Source: Comamonas sp. lk | GTDB lineage: Bacteria; Pseudomonadota; Gammaproteobacteria; Burkholderiales; Burkholderiaceae_C | Direction: 5' to 3' | Assembly (NCBI GenBank): GCA_945898105.1 | Contig: CAMDHL010000073.1 | Location: 1-9,087, forward strand | Length of the DNA: 9,087 nucleotides | Shown: piece after piece, positions 1 to 6,641 of the stretch | How positions within the stretch are numbered: position 1 is the stretch's first letter | How the letters are laid out: the number at the start of each line of letters is the position of its first letter | The notes under the pieces: model-generated | What the model was told of the DNA's origin: nothing | Database searches by the model: none | What the model saw: the letters and a program-made list of their open reading frames with translations, nothing else | Made by a program: the position numbers and the translations under genes

Positions 1-807
1 GCGGCAAACGCCCATGCGCCTATGACCTTGCGCGTCAATCTGAGGCGATGCTCCGTGGCAGCCTATCTGGAAAAATTGCTGGAAGCGGGAATACAAGCGC
101 GTGTCGGCCAGGGTGCTGTGTTGGTACTTACACAGCCCGTTCCAGTGGCGCGCTTGCCCGGTTTTGCGCAGGGCTTGGTTGCCGTCCAGGATGCCGCGGC
201 GCAATGGGCTGCGCCCTTGTTGTTGGAGGGTTTGGGTGATCGCCCCCGCATTCTCGATGCCTGTGCTGCCCCAGGCGGTAAGACCGCGCATCTGCTAGAA
301 CTGTCTGAAACCAGTATTTTGGCTATCGACAAAGATGCGCAACGTCTTCAGAAAATTCATGACAATTTGACGCGCTTGGGCCTTCGCGCCGAGGTCCTTC
401 AGGGCGATGCTGGTCGCCCGCAGGACTGGTGGGATGGGCAATGGTTTGACGGGATTTTGCTCGATGCTCCGTGCACGGCATCAGGTATTGTTCGACGCCA
501 TCCTGATATTCGGTGGTTGCGTCGGGAGGAGGATGTTAGTCAGTTGGCCCGCTTACAGGCGCAGATACTGCGCGCTTTATGGCCGCTGTTGCGTCCCGGC
601 GGCAGAATGGTGTACTGTACCTGCTCACTTTTTTCGGCTGAAGGCACTGGGCAAGTAGATGATTTTCTCAGGGGCCATAGCGATGCGTTGACCTTGCCCG
701 CGCCCGGGCAGCTACTACCTGGCTCACGTGCAGCCGGTCTGTACGACAATCCCCACCATGATCATGACGGCTTTTTCTATGCCTTGCTGGAAAAGCGCGC
801 TGTTTAA
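1..807 (+). CDS. rsmB: 16S rRNA (cytosine-967-C5)-methyltransferase RsmB, 3' part
   Basis: RsmB uses S-adenosylmethionine to methylate C5 of cytosine 967 in 16S rRNA. The frame is open from base 1 (codons reading ANAHAPMTLRVN), so the gene is cut by the window edge; the ATG at 22 is internal, as that stretch matches the conserved region before the catalytic domain. About 268 of the usual ~430 residues are present, so the N-terminal NusB-like domain is missing. Visible motifs: the SAM-binding AAPGGKT loop (265-285), DAPC of motif IV (463-474), and YCTCS of motif VI (613-627), whose second cysteine is the expected nucleophile. The end FFYALLEKRAV is typical of the family. The next gene starts inside its 3' end, which suggests one transcript. 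The assignment is firm; E. coli numbering for the target base is assumed. Confidence 0.95.
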   Translation, partial: AANAHAPMTLRVNLRRCSVAAYLEKLLEAGIQARVGQGAVLVLTQPVPVARLPGFAQGLVAVQDAAAQWAAPLLLEGLGDRPRILDACAAPGGKTAHLLELSETSILAIDKDAQRLQKIHDNLTRLGLRAEVLQGDAGRPQDWWDGQWFDGILLDAPCTASGIVRRHPDIRWLRREEDVSQLARLQAQILRALWPLLRPGGRMVYCTCSLFSAEGTGQVDDFLRGHSDALTLPAPGQLLPGSRAAGLYDNPHHDHDGFFYALLEKRAV

Positions 808-1399
808 GCGCTTGCTGGGGCGGCTTTTCCTGCCAACTTTGCTGACACTGTTCGCTGTCGCAAGTCAGGCACAAATCCAGGCCGAAATACCGATTTTGCG
901 CGCTGAGCGATCGGGCAATGAAGTTTTTGTCTCAGCCAATGTAAGCCTTGAATTGCCGACTATCGTGGAGGATGCCCTGTTAAAGGGTGTACCGATGTTT
1001 TTCATGCTGGAGGCGGATTTGTACCTGGACCGCTGGTATTGGTACGACAAGCGGATTTCCGGCGCGCAACGCCAATTGCGCCTAGCCTATCAACCTCTGA
1101 CGCGACGATGGCGGGTAACACAGTCGCTTGGTATGGGAAGCGATAGTTCTCAGGGCTTGTCGCTGAACCAGAGCTATGAGAGCCTGGCCGAAGCACTTTC
1201 GGTGGTGCGTCAGGTATCGAGATGGAAAGTAGCTGAACTTGCAGATACAGACCCGACGTCCAAAATCAAATTACTGTTTCGGTTTCGCCTTGACTTGTCG
1301 CAGTTGCCTCGACCCTTTCAAATCGGCGCCATAGGTCAATCCGAATGGGATATCCAAGGCGTTGCGCGTACGGCGCTACGCGAGGAAGCTGCGAAATGA
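779..1399 (+). CDS. DUF4390 family exported protein
   Basis: This is a protein of about 206 residues with unknown biochemical role. It resembles the DUF4390 family that sits between rsmB and the ntrY-like kinase in many Burkholderiales. The N-terminus is signal-peptide-like: a basic start (KRLLGR), a hydrophobic stretch LFLPTLLTLFAVA, then SQAQ as a likely cleavage region near residues 28-34. The mature part has the aromatic cluster LYLDRWYWYDKR and the repeated basic/aromatic pattern of a beta-rich envelope protein. The frame is open upstream to a GTG at 728, but ATG 779 puts the signal peptide near the start and overlaps rsmB by 29 bases. No good ribosome binding site precedes either, so the start is uncertain and translational coupling to rsmB is likely. 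Its stop overlaps the kinase start (ATGA). Confidence 0.82.
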   Translation: MPCWKSALFKRLLGRLFLPTLLTLFAVASQAQIQAEIPILRAERSGNEVFVSANVSLELPTIVEDALLKGVPMFFMLEADLYLDRWYWYDKRISGAQRQLRLAYQPLTRRWRVTQSLGMGSDSSQGLSLNQSYESLAEALSVVRQVSRWKVAELADTDPTSKIKLLFRFRLDLSQLPRPFQIGAIGQSEWDIQGVARTALREEAAK

Positions 1400-3702
1400 G
1401 CGGAAAAACTTTTGAGCCACCACTAGCAGCACCTGCTGCTGCCCGCCAAGAAAGAGGCGCTATCCAGCGGGTTGTTACGGCCCTAGCTATTGCAATGGTG
1501 TTGATTGGTTTGCTTTTGCTTTACCTCTTGACCCAAGCCACCAATAACCGGGAGATGTATGAGGAAAATTACGCCCAGTTGTTTACGATCAATCTGGTGG
1601 TGGCAAGCGTGCTTGGGATTTTTATCGCATGGACGGCATGGCGCTTGTACCAGCGGGTTCGTCAGGGACGGTTCGGCAGCCGTCTATTGATCAAAATTGC
1701 CGCAATATTTGCGCTGGTCGGAGTAGCCCCCGGCTTGTTGATTTATGTGGTGTCTTACCAGTTTGTGTCGCGCTCAATTGAGACTTGGTTCGATGTCAAA
1801 GTGGAAGGCGCCTTAGATGCTGGTTTGAGCTTAGGGCGAGTTACTTTGGACACCCTAAGTAACGATTTAGCGGCTAAAACGCGAGTGGCTGCGGATCAGA
1901 TGGTGGAAAACCAGATGATCGTGCCGGAGGCCGCCTTGTTCCGGATGATGGAGCAGCTCGGTGCCAATGAAGTGACGATATGGACTGCTAGTGGCAAGAT
2001 GGTTTCTAGTGTGGGGTTATTGGGAGTCGGGCTTAGTCCGGATAAACCCTCCAGTACGCAACTACGCACTGCCAAGGCGGAGCGCACTTTTGCATGGGTG
2101 GATGGGCTGGAGGAATCTGCCAACGGCAACGGTGGAAAGCCCAGTATTAAGGCACTTGCGCCGATACCCAATGCCAGTTTGGGACTTGCCTCTGAGCAGC
2201 GATTTTTAATGGTGCAAAGATTGCTGCCCAGCAATTTTGTCCTTAATGCACTGGCCGTGGAAAAAGCTAACCGGGAATATCAGGAGCGCGCGCTGGCACG
2301 CTCCGGACTTAAGCGCATGTATATCGGAACTCTGACATTGAGCCTTTTCTTGGCAGTGTTTGGAGCTATTTTGCTGGCCATCATCATGGGCAATCAGATT
2401 GCCAGGCCCTTGCTGGTATTGACCGAAGGCGTTAGCCAAGTGGCGGCCGGCGATTTGCGCCCGAAAATTGCATTGCAAAGCAACGATGAACTAGGCGGTC
2501 TGACCCGAGCTTTCGCGTCCATGACGCAGCAACTGGCAGACGCCCGTCACACCGTGCAGGCCAGCATGTCGCAGGTGGATGCCGCGCGTGCGCATCTTCA
2601 AACTATTTTGGATAATTTGACCGCAGGCGTGCTGGTACTAAATCCCCAAGGTTTGGTGCGTTCGGCCAATCCGGGCGCGGCCCGGATTTTGCACTTAGAT
2701 GGCGGCATTCTTGCGGGTGCTAATTTGGCTAGCCTGGTTGGATTGGAGAACTTCGCGTCAGGAATCGCGCAACAATTCGACGACTTTCTCCAAGGCGGTG
2801 ACGAGGGCAAAGACCATTGGCAACAGTCTTTCGAATTAGGTACTGTGGATGGCGTGTCGAATTCGACTTCTGATCGCTCGGTGATGTTGGTGGCCCGTGG
2901 CGCCATCTTGCCTGACCAAACGCGTTTGGTGGTTTTCGACGATATCTCAGAAATTGTTTCTGCGCAGCGAGCCCGAGCCTGGGGGGAGGTGGCTCGACGG
3001 TTGGCGCACGAGATCAAAAATCCTTTGACCCCTATCCAGCTTTCTGCGGAACGCTTGGAGCGCAAGTTGCTTGGCAAATTGGACACGCCTGAGCAATTGA
3101 TGGTGACTAAGTCCGTGAAAACAATTGTGGATCAGGTGGACGCCATGAAGCGGCTGGTTAACGACTTTAGGGACTATGCCCGCCTACCCGCTGCTAAGTT
3201 GGAGCCTGTGGACTTGAATGAACTGATTGAAGATGTTCTTCACTTGTACGAATCAGCCCCGGTTCCTGTAGTAGTGGATCTGGATTCAAGTATTCCTAAA
3301 GTTCTGGGTGATCCCCAACAACTGCGCCAGATATTGCATAACCTCGTACAAAACGCTCTGGACGCAACTTGTCAGGTATCAGCTGACCCATTGCTAAAAG
3401 TGCAGCCTAAAACTTCCTCATTGGCCGCTGGCGATGCGCAAGTGCTGGTTCGTACGCAGTGGATGCCTAGTTCGGGCCGGGTGCGCCTGGCTGTGCTTGA
3501 TCAAGGCGGCGGCTTTCCCGAGCATATTCTTAAGCGTGCTTTTGAGCCCTATGTGACTACCAAGCGTAGCGGGACTGGTTTAGGCTTGGCAGTTGTCAAG
3601 AAAATCGCAGATGACCATGGTGCACGGATCGAAATTAGTAATCGTATTTCCGATAACTTAGGGATAGGTGCACAAGTCTCGTTATCATTAGCCAGCGCGT
3701 AA
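1396..3702 (+). CDS. ntrY: NtrY-like membrane sensor histidine kinase
   Basis: This kinase, 768 residues from ATG 1396, probably autophosphorylates on His and passes the phosphate to the regulator encoded next to it. The start is chosen because GAGGAA at 1382-1387 lies 8 bases upstream and the ATGA overlap with the previous stop is typical of coupled genes; a longer frame from 1345 is spurious. In order: transmembrane helices near residues 25-48, 62-84, 97-121 and 308-330; an extracytoplasmic region of about 185 residues between the last two; HAMP (about 332-385); PAS (about 398-450); HisKA with the H box LAHEIKNPLTP (H538); and HATPase with N box NLVQNALDA (N653), G1 DQGGG (702-706) and G2 GTGLGL (726-731). 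All catalytic residues are present. The layout is that of NtrY, linked to nitrogen, redox or envelope signals in other bacteria. The signal here is unknown. Confidence 0.88.
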   Translation: MSGKTFEPPLAAPAAARQERGAIQRVVTALAIAMVLIGLLLLYLLTQATNNREMYEENYAQLFTINLVVASVLGIFIAWTAWRLYQRVRQGRFGSRLLIKIAAIFALVGVAPGLLIYVVSYQFVSRSIETWFDVKVEGALDAGLSLGRVTLDTLSNDLAAKTRVAADQMVENQMIVPEAALFRMMEQLGANEVTIWTASGKMVSSVGLLGVGLSPDKPSSTQLRTAKAERTFAWVDGLEESANGNGGKPSIKALAPIPNASLGLASEQRFLMVQRLLPSNFVLNALAVEKANREYQERALARSGLKRMYIGTLTLSLFLAVFGAILLAIIMGNQIARPLLVLTEGVSQVAAGDLRPKIALQSNDELGGLTRAFASMTQQLADARHTVQASMSQVDAARAHLQTILDNLTAGVLVLNPQGLVRSANPGAARILHLDGGILAGANLASLVGLENFASGIAQQFDDFLQGGDEGKDHWQQSFELGTVDGVSNSTSDRSVMLVARGAILPDQTRLVVFDDISEIVSAQRARAWGEVARRLAHEIKNPLTPIQLSAERLERKLLGKLDTPEQLMVTKSVKTIVDQVDAMKRLVNDFRDYARLPAAKLEPVDLNELIEDVLHLYESAPVPVVVDLDSSIPKVLGDPQQLRQILHNLVQNALDATCQVSADPLLKVQPKTSSLAAGDAQVLVRTQWMPSSGRVRLAVLDQGGGFPEHILKRAFEPYVTTKRSGTGLGLAVVKKIADDHGARIEISNRISDNLGIGAQVSLSLASA

Positions 3703-3746
3703 ATGATTTATTTATAGACAATGATTATTTTGGAATCAACATAACC

Positions 3747-4424
3747 ATGGCAAATATTTTGGTCGTCGATGATGAACATGGTATCCGGGATCTGCTTTGT
3801 GAGATTCTTAACGATGAGGGTCACACAGTAGAACTGGCTGAAAACGCCGCGCAAGCCCGGGCAGCGCGTTTGCGCGAGCGTCCTGATCTGGTGCTGTTGG
3901 ATATCTGGATGCCAGATACTGATGGTGTGAGTCTGCTAAAGGAGTGGGCTATTGGCGGGCTACTGACTATGCCTGTCATCATGATGAGCGGCCATGCCAC
4001 CATTGAGACGGCCGTTGAGGCAACCAAAATTGGTGCGATGGCTTTTTTGGAAAAGCCCGTCACCTTACAAAAACTTCTTAAGGCGGTAGAGCAGGGGTTG
4101 GTCAGAAATACGGTGCAAAAGCGCGATCCTCGCTTAGAGAGTCAATCGCAGTTAGTGGCAAGCGTGTTAGACGAGAGCCAAGTCGGAAATGATCAAGCAC
4201 CGCAGCCACCAGTGGCTAGTCAATCGTTTGATCTGGACCGTCCTTTACGCGATGCCAAAGATGACTTTGAGCGGGCATACTTCCAGTTTCACCTTACCAG
4301 GGAAATGGGTTCTATGACCCGCGTAGCCGATAAAACCGGTTTAGAACGCACCCATTTGTACAGGAAATTGAAGCAACTGGGCGTGGACGTGTCGCGTGGT
4401 GGGAAACAGCGATTCAATCCTTGA
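3747..4424 (+). CDS. NtrX-like response regulator with receiver and Fis-type HTH, no AAA+ domain
   Basis: This 225-residue regulator is the likely partner of the NtrY-like kinase, 44 bases upstream. The receiver (about 1-120) has the acidic pair D8/D9, phospho-acceptor D52 (LLDIWMP), S81 and K103 (LEKPV). A polar linker (about 121-163) leads to a C-terminal Fis-like helix-turn-helix (about 165-213) that ends THLYRKLKQLGV, the usual NtrC/NtrX end motif. Classical NtrX has about 450 residues with a sigma-54-interacting AAA+ ATPase in between. Here no Walker A or GAFTGA motif is present and the frame is unbroken, so the layout equals that of ActR/RegA/PrrA. It should therefore act as a sigma-70-type DNA-binding regulator, not as a sigma-54 activator (inference). 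The ATG has only a weak GGA at 3731-3733 as ribosome binding site. A symbol is withheld because ntrX implies the AAA+ form. Confidence 0.86.
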   Translation: MANILVVDDEHGIRDLLCEILNDEGHTVELAENAAQARAARLRERPDLVLLDIWMPDTDGVSLLKEWAIGGLLTMPVIMMSGHATIETAVEATKIGAMAFLEKPVTLQKLLKAVEQGLVRNTVQKRDPRLESQSQLVASVLDESQVGNDQAPQPPVASQSFDLDRPLRDAKDDFERAYFQFHLTREMGSMTRVADKTGLERTHLYRKLKQLGVDVSRGGKQRFNP

Positions 4425-4441
4425 GACGCCTTACTGGTGCA

Positions 4442-4474
4442 TAAAATCCTATTTGCGCATAGCGCGCGAATAGG
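4442..4474 (-). terminator. Probable intrinsic terminator of hemE, including its stop codon
   Basis: The plus strand reads CCTATT (4449-4454) paired with AATAGG (4469-4474), with an inner GCGC/GCGC step and a 3-base ATA loop. Read on the minus strand, the hairpin is followed directly by ATTTTAT, so it can end hemE transcription. The hemE TAG stop (4451-4449) is within the 3' arm. No T tract follows it on the plus strand, so it is not expected to stop the regulator transcript. The stem has a small asymmetric internal loop and a short T tract, so strength is uncertain. Confidence 0.5.
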
Positions 4475-5612
4475 AGTGAACGCTTTCGACCAGTGCTGCA
4501 ACATGTTCGGGCGGAGTGAATTGGCTGATGCCATGGCCCAAGTTAAATATATGTGTCGGCCCTCGGCCATTACCTTGGTGCGGTGCACCGAAACTGTCAA
4601 GAACACTTTTCACTTCACGCGCTATGTGCTCTGGTGGCGCAAAAAGCACATTGGGATCGATGTTGCCTTGGAGTGCCTTACCGGGCGTATTGGCGGAGCC
4701 GCCTAACATGGCGCGGGCCACACTCAGATTGACTGTCCAGTCTAAGCCTAGCACCTCGCAATCGAGCTCCCCCATTTGCTGTAGCCACAATCCGCCACCC
4801 TTGGTAAAAACTATTCGGGGAATGATTTGGCCCTCTGGCCCATGGCGCTTCAGCTGGCTTAGCACTTTTGCTGTATAGGCCAAACTAAATTTTTGGAACG
4901 CTCCGTCAGCCAGCACGCCGCCCCAACTGTCAAATACCATGACCGCCTGGGCGCCTGCATCAATTTGCGCGTTAAGGTAGGCTGCGACGGCATCCGCATT
5001 GATCGACAAAATCCGATGCATGAGGTCCGGTCTGGCGTACATCATGGTCTTTACCAAGCGGTAGTCATCCGACCCGGCACCTTCCACCATATAGCAAGCA
5101 AGCGTCCATGGGCTGCCTGAAAATCCAATTAATGGAACGCGTGCCTTGCCCCCGGGGCATGTCAATGCCTTTCGAATGCTGCGCACAGCGTCAAAAACAT
5201 AGCGCAGCTTGTCCATATCGGGGACTGCCAGCCGGTTCACCGCGTCTTCATCGGCCACCCGTTTGGAAAACCGTGGTCCTTCGCCTTGCGCGAACGTTAA
5301 GCCAAGACCCATGGCGTCAGGAACGGTCAAAATATCGCTGAACAAAATCGCCGCATCTAGCGGGTATCGATCCAAAGGTTGCAGCGTCACCTCTGTAGCG
5401 TAGTCAGGGTTGGTAGCCAAACCCATAAAGCTGCCCGCTTTTTCCCTCGTGCTGCGGTATTCAGGCAAGTAGCGCCCGGCTTGGCGCATCAACCACAATG
5501 GCGTGTAAGGTGTGGGCAGCCGCAAACAGGCTCGCAGGAAATGGGGATTTTCCATATCCTGAAAAGTCGCCTCCAGAGCTCGAGACGCAATTGGATCAAG
5601 ATCAGTATTCAT
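4449..5612 (-). CDS. hemE: Uroporphyrinogen decarboxylase (HemE)
   Basis: HemE removes four carboxyl groups from uroporphyrinogen III to give coproporphyrinogen III in cytosolic heme synthesis. Family signatures are complete: [15 protein letters not shown] (residues 38-52, with the two substrate-binding arginines R43 and R47), [12 protein letters not shown] with D93, [16 protein letters not shown] (163-178, Y174), FDSWGG (228-232) and the C-terminal NLGHGI with H360. From ATG 5612 it has 387 residues against about 355 normally. Family alignment suggests that translation may start at ATG 5555 (MENPHFLRA), giving 368 residues; GGAGG lies 14 bases before that ATG, which is a long spacing, and nothing better precedes 5612. 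A small insertion (CPGGKA, near 152-157) comes just before the GFSGSPWT signature. It is convergent with the regulator gene, 24 bases away. Confidence 0.96.
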   Translation of the reverse strand: MNTDLDPIASRALEATFQDMENPHFLRACLRLPTPYTPLWLMRQAGRYLPEYRSTREKAGSFMGLATNPDYATEVTLQPLDRYPLDAAILFSDILTVPDAMGLGLTFAQGEGPRFSKRVADEDAVNRLAVPDMDKLRYVFDAVRSIRKALTCPGGKARVPLIGFSGSPWTLACYMVEGAGSDDYRLVKTMMYARPDLMHRILSINADAVAAYLNAQIDAGAQAVMVFDSWGGVLADGAFQKFSLAYTAKVLSQLKRHGPEGQIIPRIVFTKGGGLWLQQMGELDCEVLGLDWTVNLSVARAMLGGSANTPGKALQGNIDPNVLFAPPEHIAREVKSVLDSFGAPHQGNGRGPTHIFNLGHGISQFTPPEHVAALVESVHSYSRAMRK

Positions 5613-5707
5613 AGTTTAGGTGTGGTACAGAGGTGGCGTCAGAGGAAAGGGTACTCCCAATGACCCAGCGCGAACGAATACGGATACGAGTTGCACCGCC
5701 ATACAGC

Positions 5708-5735
5708 CTCAGGTCAAGGAACGTCTAAACCTGAG
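5708..5735. repeat. Spaced inverted repeat upstream of hemE
   Basis: CTCAGGT (5708-5714) and ACCTGAG (5729-5735) are a perfect 7-bp inverted repeat with a 14-base spacer, about 95 bases upstream of the hemE start. It could be an operator half-site pair or a weak RNA hairpin. A 7-bp match at this distance can occur by chance, so the call rests on position only. Confidence 0.2.
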
Positions 5736-5808
5736 TGTACGCAAGTTCAGGAAGCCGATTTTTGTTCAGGCTTTGGCGTAAAAAGTACAACTCGACTAGG
5801 GGGTAGCC

Positions 5809-5952
5809 ATGTATGGGCGGGTACGAAATATGGCAAAGAACATCGCTAACACTGGGAATGTGCGGCACACCTCACCGAAAAAGCGCAATGACTCGCCGAT
5901 ATGGGCGCCAAAAAACCGCAAACGCTGGCCATGGCATCACAGTGAACTGTGA
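5809..5952 (+). CDS. Possible small ORF, 47 residues, basic
   Basis: An ATG at 5809 is preceded by the purine-rich AGGGGG (5798-5803), 5 bases upstream, a strong ribosome binding site. The frame runs 47 codons to TGA 5950-5952, whose end lies inside the 13-bp hairpin. The peptide is rich in Lys, Arg and Asn, begins MYGRVRNMAKN and ends WPWHHSEL. It has no membrane segment or motif that I recognise. The antisense frame in register is also open, so at most one is likely to be real. The good ribosome site is the main support. Confidence 0.17.
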   Translation: MYGRVRNMAKNIANTGNVRHTSPKKRNDSPIWAPKNRKRWPWHHSEL

Positions 5953-5958
5953 TGCCAT
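5911..5958 (-). terminator. Perfect 13-bp hairpin, probable minus-strand terminator
   Basis: ATGGCATCACAGT (5931-5943) and ACTGTGATGCCAT (5946-5958) are perfect inverted copies separated by 2 bases. This makes a 12-bp stem with a 4-base loop, the strongest hairpin in the gap. On the minus strand it begins 9 bases after the stop codon of the remnant frame at 5968, and a run of six T (5911-5916) follows about 14 bases further on. Position and direction fit a transcription terminator of a former or displaced minus-strand gene. The T tract is not adjacent, so a protein-binding palindrome or a mobile repeat unit is an alternative. Confidence 0.42.
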
Positions 5959-5967
5959 AGTGCGCGC

Positions 5968-6057
5968 CTAGTCCAGCTGGGCCGTAAAAGGGTCACCACG
6001 CAACAGCCACTCGGTGGGTTGCCGTAAATCAAATGCGCTGATGAGGCCAATACCCCT
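5968..6057 (-). pseudogene. Possible C-terminal remnant of a lost minus-strand gene
   Basis: On the minus strand, 29 sense codons end in TAG (5970-5968). They read as a natural protein tail: GLISAFDL early in the stretch and WLLRGDPFTAQLD at the end. There is no start codon in this frame, and an in-frame TGA (6063-6061) closes it upstream, where the sequence turns abruptly AT-rich. The hairpin right after the stop is where a terminator would be. GLISAFDL recalls the end of a CBS domain, but this is too short to assign. The inferred history is deletion of the gene body when the pil side of this junction was joined. A chance open frame cannot be excluded. Confidence 0.28.
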
Positions 6058-6096
6058 ATATCAATAAATTAAACATATTTATTAACATTTTGATAT
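6058..6096. repeat. AT-rich nested dyad over the pilG promoter region
   Basis: ATATCAA (6058-6064) pairs with TTGATAT (6090-6096), and inside it AATAAAT (6063-6069) pairs with ATTTATT (6077-6083). The right-hand arm overlaps the putative -35 element, so a bound regulator would block or steer RNA polymerase. AT-rich DNA gives such dyads easily, so operator function is only a possibility. Confidence 0.3.
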
Positions 6097-6111
6097 GTAT
6101 TAATGTATGAT
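6082..6111 (+). promoter_or_regulatory. Putative sigma-70 promoter of the pilGHIJ operon
   Basis: TTAACA (6082-6087) is a 4-of-6 match to the -35 consensus, followed by an 18-base spacer and TATGAT (6106-6111), a 5-of-6 match to the -10 consensus. Transcription would begin near 6118, leaving a leader of about 115 bases before pilG. The leader has a small inverted repeat, TTTAGT/ACTAAA (6183-6200). No sigma-54 (GG-N10-GC) or FliA-type site was seen nearby. Confidence 0.42.
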
Positions 6112-6217
6112 CTATGGAAGCCGCGCTACAAGATGAACAAACTTTTCAATTTTTGTCCTCTTGCTAGCTTCCGCTTTCTGAGTTTAGTGATCAGACTAAA
6201 TGGCCAGATAAGCCTTT

Positions 6218-6224
6218 AAAAGGA
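6218..6224 (+). promoter_or_regulatory. Ribosome binding site that selects the GTG start of pilG
   Basis: AAAAGGA at 6218-6224 lies 9 bases before GTG 6234 and 15 before ATG 6240. The normal spacing to the GTG favours it as the start and gives a PilG of 135 residues, the length I recall for the Pseudomonas aeruginosa protein. Confidence 0.5.
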
Positions 6225-6233
6225 TAAAACATA

Positions 6234-6641
6234 GTGAGCATGAATCCAATACCAAACAAGATACTCGTTGTGGATGACAGCACTACGATACGTAAAAGTG
6301 CAGCTGTGTTTCTTCGGCAAGGTGGGCACGATGTTGTACTCGCCGAGGACGGGTTTGACGCTCTAGCTAAGCTGAATAGTAGTCCACCTGACATCATGTT
6401 TTGCGACATTTCCATGCCGCGACTCGATGGATATCAAACATGCGCAATCATCAAAAGTAATCAAAAGTATGCGCAACTACCTATCGTCATGTTGTCATCA
6501 AGAGATGGCGTATTTGACAAAGCCAGAGGGCGTGCTGTGGGTGCTAAGCACTATCTAACTAAGCCGTTTACCAAAGACCAATTATTAGAAGTGGTGAAAG
6601 CATTTGGTAGAACTTCCGGGGAGGTACCAAATGAGCATTAA
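6234..6641 (+). CDS. pilG: PilG, CheY-like response regulator of type IV pilus chemosensing
   Basis: PilG is a stand-alone receiver domain. It takes phosphate from the Pil-Chp histidine kinase and promotes pilus extension and twitching motility in Pseudomonas. The 135-residue product has the acidic pair D14/D15, phospho-acceptor D58 (MFCDISMPRLDGY), S88/S89 (VMLSSRDG) and K110 (LTKPF). The stretch FDKARGRAVGAKHYLTKPFTKDQLLE is the PilG signature that separates it from PilH and generic CheY. It starts with GTG 6234. Its last 11 bases overlap pilH, whose ribosome site GGGGAGG lies within the pilG 3' end, so translation is coupled. Base composition is AT-richer than in the hemE and rsmB regions. 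Confidence 0.93.
   Translation: MSMNPIPNKILVVDDSTTIRKSAAVFLRQGGHDVVLAEDGFDALAKLNSSPPDIMFCDISMPRLDGYQTCAIIKSNQKYAQLPIVMLSSRDGVFDKARGRAVGAKHYLTKPFTKDQLLEVVKAFGRTSGEVPNEH

Larger units (their letters stand above)
5613..6233. other. Gene-poor gap between hemE and pilG
   Basis: No intact gene of normal size is supported in these 621 bases, and no tRNA or other RNA gene was recognised. Both flanking genes read away from it, so it must carry the promoters for hemE (minus) and the pil operon (plus). It falls into two parts: 5613-6057 has a composition like the flanking hemE region, with short protein-like frames and a strong hairpin, and 6058-6233 is AT-rich and holds the probable pilG promoter and leader. 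No convincing hemE promoter could be picked. Confidence 0.7.

Noticed and set aside
1345..1395. N-terminal extension of the kinase from 1345
   Set aside because: It overlaps the DUF4390 gene in another frame, and ATG 1396 has a good ribosome site and the usual ATGA overlap.
2598..3086. 162-codon open frame on the minus strand inside the kinase gene
   Set aside because: It is antisense to well-conserved PAS and HisKA coding sequence and shows no family features of its own.
4437..4878. Plus-strand open frames opposite hemE
   Set aside because: They are antisense shadows of the strongly conserved hemE gene and have no ribosome sites or recognisable motifs.
6183..6200. TTTAGT/ACTAAA inverted repeat in the pilG leader as a riboregulator
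   Set aside because: A 6-bp AT-rich stem is too weak to support a structured RNA element.
5613..6233. CRISPR array, tRNA, riboswitch or insertion sequence in the gap
   Set aside because: No regularly spaced repeats, cloverleaf, known aptamer pattern, terminal inverted repeats with target duplications, or transposase motifs were seen.
6450..6469. Tandem 10-bp repeat ATCAAAAGTA inside pilG, flanked by two copies of ATGCGCAA
   Set aside because: It falls in a normal conserved part of PilG (IIKSNQKYAQ) with no length change in the protein, so it is most likely coincidence of codon use.
6604..6630. N-terminal extension of PilH from TTG 6604
   Set aside because: It would run through the ribosome site GGGGAGG and adds residues not found in receiver domains; ATG 6631 fits the family start.
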